A stretch of 64,000 nucleotides of DNA from the NCBI RefSeq assembly GCF_000426545.1, contig NZ_AUFO01000010.1, positions 248,001-312,000 of the forward strand, written 5' to 3'. Each line of letters opens with the position of its first letter. Position 1 is the stretch's first letter. The notes beneath the pieces are model-generated. The model did not search any database. It saw only the letters and a list, made by a program, of their open reading frames with translations, and was not told where the DNA came from. Shown here piece after piece: positions 61,677-64,000 of the stretch. Source of the DNA: Paenibacillus massiliensis subsp. panacisoli DSM 21345 (GTDB taxonomy: Bacteria; Bacillota; Bacilli; Paenibacillales; Paenibacillaceae). The position numbers and the translations under genes are program-made.

Positions 61677-62546
61677 ATGGCAGCATTTGCTAACAAAATA
61701 GGAGTCATCTCGGACAGCTTCGGTCGAGGGGTGTATCAGGATTTGCTTGAAGCCCGAAAGGTAGGAGCGGAGGGCGTTCAGATCTGGGCAACCCAAGGGG
61801 AAATGGACCCCATACGGATGGCAACGGACAGGCGCAAGGAACTGCGCCAATATGCTGCAGGGCTTAGCCTGGATATCTCTGCACTATGCGCCGATTATGG
61901 CGGCTGGGGCTTCCGACATGCTGCGGACAATCCGCACCGAATCGAGCAATCCAAGCGGGTGATGGAGATGGCGCTTGACTTGGATTGCCGGATCGTGACG
62001 ACCCATATTGGCATTATTCCTAAAGATACGAATCATGATGAATATAAAGTGCTTCAGGAGGCATGCAATGAGCTGGGACGCGCGGCTTCGGCTCTTGGGG
62101 GATATTTTGCGATTGAGACAGGACCCGAGCCTGCCGACCGATTGAAGCAGTTCCTGGATTCATTGAACACACCTGGTGTTGCGGTGAATTTTGATCCGGC
62201 CAATATGGTGATGGTGACAGGCGATGATCCCGTCCAAGGCGTATATAGCTTGAGAGATTATATTGTTCATACACATGTGAAGGACGGTATCCGATTAAGG
62301 GAGGTTGATCCTTATGAGGTATATGGGAAGTTAAGTCATGATCAGATCGCGACAATGGCTGAGACAGGAGCTGGCTTCCGGGAGGTTCCGCTGGGGGAGG
62401 GGGCGGTTGATTTTGAAGCCTATTTTGCAGCCTTGCAGGCGATTGGATATGCCGGATATTTGACGATTGAGCGGGAAGCAGGACAGCAGCCACATATCGA
62501 GCTTGAGGCTGCCATCCGTTTCGTTCGCCGCTATCGTGATGCCTGA
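61677..62546 (+). CDS. Sugar phosphate isomerase/epimerase-like TIM barrel protein
   Basis: A 289-residue xylose isomerase-like (AP endonuclease 2 fold) protein. Metal-binding residues are likely the Glu in AIETGPEP, the Asp in NFDPANMVM, the His in VHTHVKDG and the Glu in LTIEREAG, in the family order. These enzymes isomerise or epimerise sugars, inositols or keto-acids. ATG 61677 is preferred; GTG 61668 would overlap the GGAG-like site. It converges on the next gene with 17 bases between. Confidence 0.82.
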   Translation: MAAFANKIGVISDSFGRGVYQDLLEARKVGAEGVQIWATQGEMDPIRMATDRRKELRQYAAGLSLDISALCADYGGWGFRHAADNPHRIEQSKRVMEMALDLDCRIVTTHIGIIPKDTNHDEYKVLQEACNELGRAASALGGYFAIETGPEPADRLKQFLDSLNTPGVAVNFDPANMVMVTGDDPVQGVYSLRDYIVHTHVKDGIRLREVDPYEVYGKLSHDQIATMAETGAGFREVPLGEGAVDFEAYFAALQAIGYAGYLTIEREAGQQPHIELEAAIRFVRRYRDA

Positions 62547-62563
62547 CTACACGCGTCTTCCGC

Positions 62564-63433
62564 CTATAGCTCATTCCAGATCCGGCGAACGTTGGCCATG
62601 CCAATCCTGGAGCCTGTGCGACAATCCTCCATCCCTTCGAATTCGAGGGACAGATAGCCGTCATAGCCTGATTGCTTAATGGAGCGCAGCACCTCTCGGA
62701 GATCCAGATCTCCATGTCCGGCAATAGCCCCTCTCAGATAGTTGCCGCCAGTGGTTCGGAACCAGCCTTCTCCAGGGCCATCTGGTGAATCTGCACGAGC
62801 GGGACGAAGATAGAAATCCTTGATGTGAATCATGGATGCATAGGGAAGATTATTGCGGACAGCAACCACCGGGTTCTCGTCGGCACACATGAAATTACCA
62901 ATATCCAGTGTTGTCTTGTAATTGGGTTCCTCCACTGCTTCGACCAGCGCCTGGACACGATCACTATGCTGAATGAAGTATCCGTGATTCTCTACACTCG
63001 TAGTGATTCCGAAGGCAGCAGCATATCGTGCTACCGTACGGCAAGCGTGGGCCAGACGGTCGAGCTGCCTGTTAAAATGTCCAATAGAGACATCCTTACT
63101 GGAGGCCACATCATGTCTCATAAGCTTGACACCCAGACGAGCGGCGATATTCACCTGGCTCTTGACACGCTCAATTTCCGCCTCGTAAGCGTCATCATGG
63201 TTCGTCAGGAAATTGGCTCCGATCGCATAGTTGGATATCTCCAGCCCGGCGGCAAGCGCTTGAGAGCGAATCCGATCAATTAGTTCCGGTTGCTCTGTCA
63301 GATCGAAGCCGAGAGGCACAATTTCGATATGCTCACTTCCGAGCTCAGCTGCATAATCAATGAAGCCGCCGATATCCATTTCACCCTTGCGCAGTGCGTT
63401 ATACAGGCTATAGCTGCTTAATCCAAGCTTCAC
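62564..63433 (-). CDS. Sugar phosphate isomerase/epimerase-like TIM barrel protein
   Basis: A 289-residue protein of the same fold as its convergent neighbour but only distantly similar. MKLGLSSYSLYNALRKGEM is the usual strand 1; VENHGYFIQHSDR, LDIGNFMCADENP, IHIKDFYLRP and LSLEFEGMED carry the metal ligands Glu, Asp, His and Glu. The start is GTG, 7 bases after AAGGAGG. The start codon overlaps the stop of the oxidoreductase gene upstream (GTGA), so the two are translationally coupled and probably degrade or interconvert a sugar or inositol. Confidence 0.85.
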   Translation of the reverse strand: MKLGLSSYSLYNALRKGEMDIGGFIDYAAELGSEHIEIVPLGFDLTEQPELIDRIRSQALAAGLEISNYAIGANFLTNHDDAYEAEIERVKSQVNIAARLGVKLMRHDVASSKDVSIGHFNRQLDRLAHACRTVARYAAAFGITTSVENHGYFIQHSDRVQALVEAVEEPNYKTTLDIGNFMCADENPVVAVRNNLPYASMIHIKDFYLRPARADSPDGPGEGWFRTTGGNYLRGAIAGHGDLDLREVLRSIKQSGYDGYLSLEFEGMEDCRTGSRIGMANVRRIWNEL

Positions 63434-64000
63434 AGCTGTACCTCCTTCCCAAGCTGGGCAGATGTGTAGACGGCATTAAGAATTTTCGTAATCTCCACAC
63501 CATCCTCAACAGGACTAAGCGGCTCCTTGCCTGATTGAATGCATTCGATGAAGTGAGCAATTTCATTCGCAAATGCGGTGTCCACCTGGAAAGTGGCACT
63601 ATCTGTCTGTGGATGAATATTTAAGATAGTGTTATTTTTCTCGGAGACCATCACCAGCTGAGGATCAATCTCCAGCCCCCCTTGATCTCCATATAGCTTG
63701 ACTGAGCTTTCGTTACGCTGTGCATGGAGCGAGAAGCTAACATCGACGAATAGAGACGCTCCGTTCTCGAATCGGATTAAGGCATTGGCCATGTCCTCAA
63801 CGTTGTTCTTACTAGCGTCATAGTCCGCAGCCTGGTAACGGGAGAGGTTCGCGATATGTGCGCGATTGCCCAGACGGTAATAGGTGTTTCCGCTGACGGA
63901 TACGGCTCTGGGGCGGCCCATCATATACCAGCATAGATCAATGACGTGCACGCCAATATCAATCAAGGGGCCTCCGCCTGAACGATCCACATCACTGAAC
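63430..64000 (-). CDS. Gfo/Idh/MocA family oxidoreductase, C-terminal part
   Basis: The frame is open to the right edge, so the N-terminal NAD-binding half lies outside. The 190 residues seen are the C-terminal substrate-binding domain: RSGGGPLIDIGVHVIDLCWY (catalytic-site GGGPLxDxGxHxxD motif), then NALIRFENGASLFVDVSFSL and FANEIAHFIECIQSGKEPLS. Family members oxidise sugars or inositols with NAD(P). It is coupled to the isomerase-like gene downstream. Confidence 0.93.
   Translation of the reverse strand, partial: FSDVDRSGGGPLIDIGVHVIDLCWYMMGRPRAVSVSGNTYYRLGNRAHIANLSRYQAADYDASKNNVEDMANALIRFENGASLFVDVSFSLHAQRNESSVKLYGDQGGLEIDPQLVMVSEKNNTILNIHPQTDSATFQVDTAFANEIAHFIECIQSGKEPLSPVEDGVEITKILNAVYTSAQLGKEVQL

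Overview
The window looks like a chromosomal segment of a spore-forming Gram-positive bacterium of the Paenibacillus/Bacillales type. The reasons are strong AGGAGG ribosome-binding sites, a Tlp-type small acid-soluble spore protein gene, a SAM-I riboswitch, S-layer homology domains, lipoprotein-anchored ABC binding proteins, a bacillopeptidase F-like secreted protease, and many rho-independent terminators with T runs. No phage, insertion sequence, CRISPR array, rRNA or tRNA was seen. Names below come from reading translated sequence by eye; no database search was run.

Layout. 1-2.9 kb: start of a probable type III polyketide synthase, an Lrp/AsnC regulator, a YitT-like membrane protein and a TauE/SafE exporter. 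3-15.7 kb: a sulfur and peptide salvage region. A SAM riboswitch controls mmuP-mmuM (S-methylmethionine uptake and use); then come a PLP-dependent C-S lyase and an operon of GntR/FadR regulator, M20 amidohydrolase, peptide-type ABC binding protein and two permeases, and an S9 peptidase. That operon has no ATPase gene; one orphan OppD-type ATPase gene lies at 60.2 kb. 16-19 kb: a GNAT acetyltransferase and three tandem RDD membrane protein genes, the first broken by a nonsense codon. 19.4-27.2 kb: an Hsp70 of the HscC type followed by two pairs of J-domain membrane protein plus DUF1266-like protein. This matches in content the E. coli hscC/djlC/djlB/ybeU/ybeR neighbourhood, with the pair duplicated; I regard it as the most interesting system here.

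27.4-38.3 kb: tlp, aldo/keto reductase, an ECF sigma factor directly upstream of a second-type clpP, a small unknown protein with a clear promoter, a luciferase-like oxidoreductase, a CE7-type esterase, an SLH protein, a secreted alkaline phosphatase, a GlsB-like protein and an MFS transporter. 38.5-44.8 kb: deoB, deoD and pdp (nucleoside catabolism), then a cystine-type ABC transporter with a CymR-like box upstream. 45-51 kb: AraC-type regulator preceded by a 7 x 10-bp tandem repeat, an LpdD-like small protein, an rtcB-AAA ATPase operon with a long leader that holds a terminator, and an aldo/keto reductase. 52-64 kb: a 1776-residue subtilase, a GyrI-like protein, fabV, an orphan oppD behind a leader with two palindromic repeats (a third, inverted, copy lies at 28.6 kb), two sugar isomerase/epimerase-like genes and the 3' part of a Gfo/Idh/MocA oxidoreductase gene that runs off the window.
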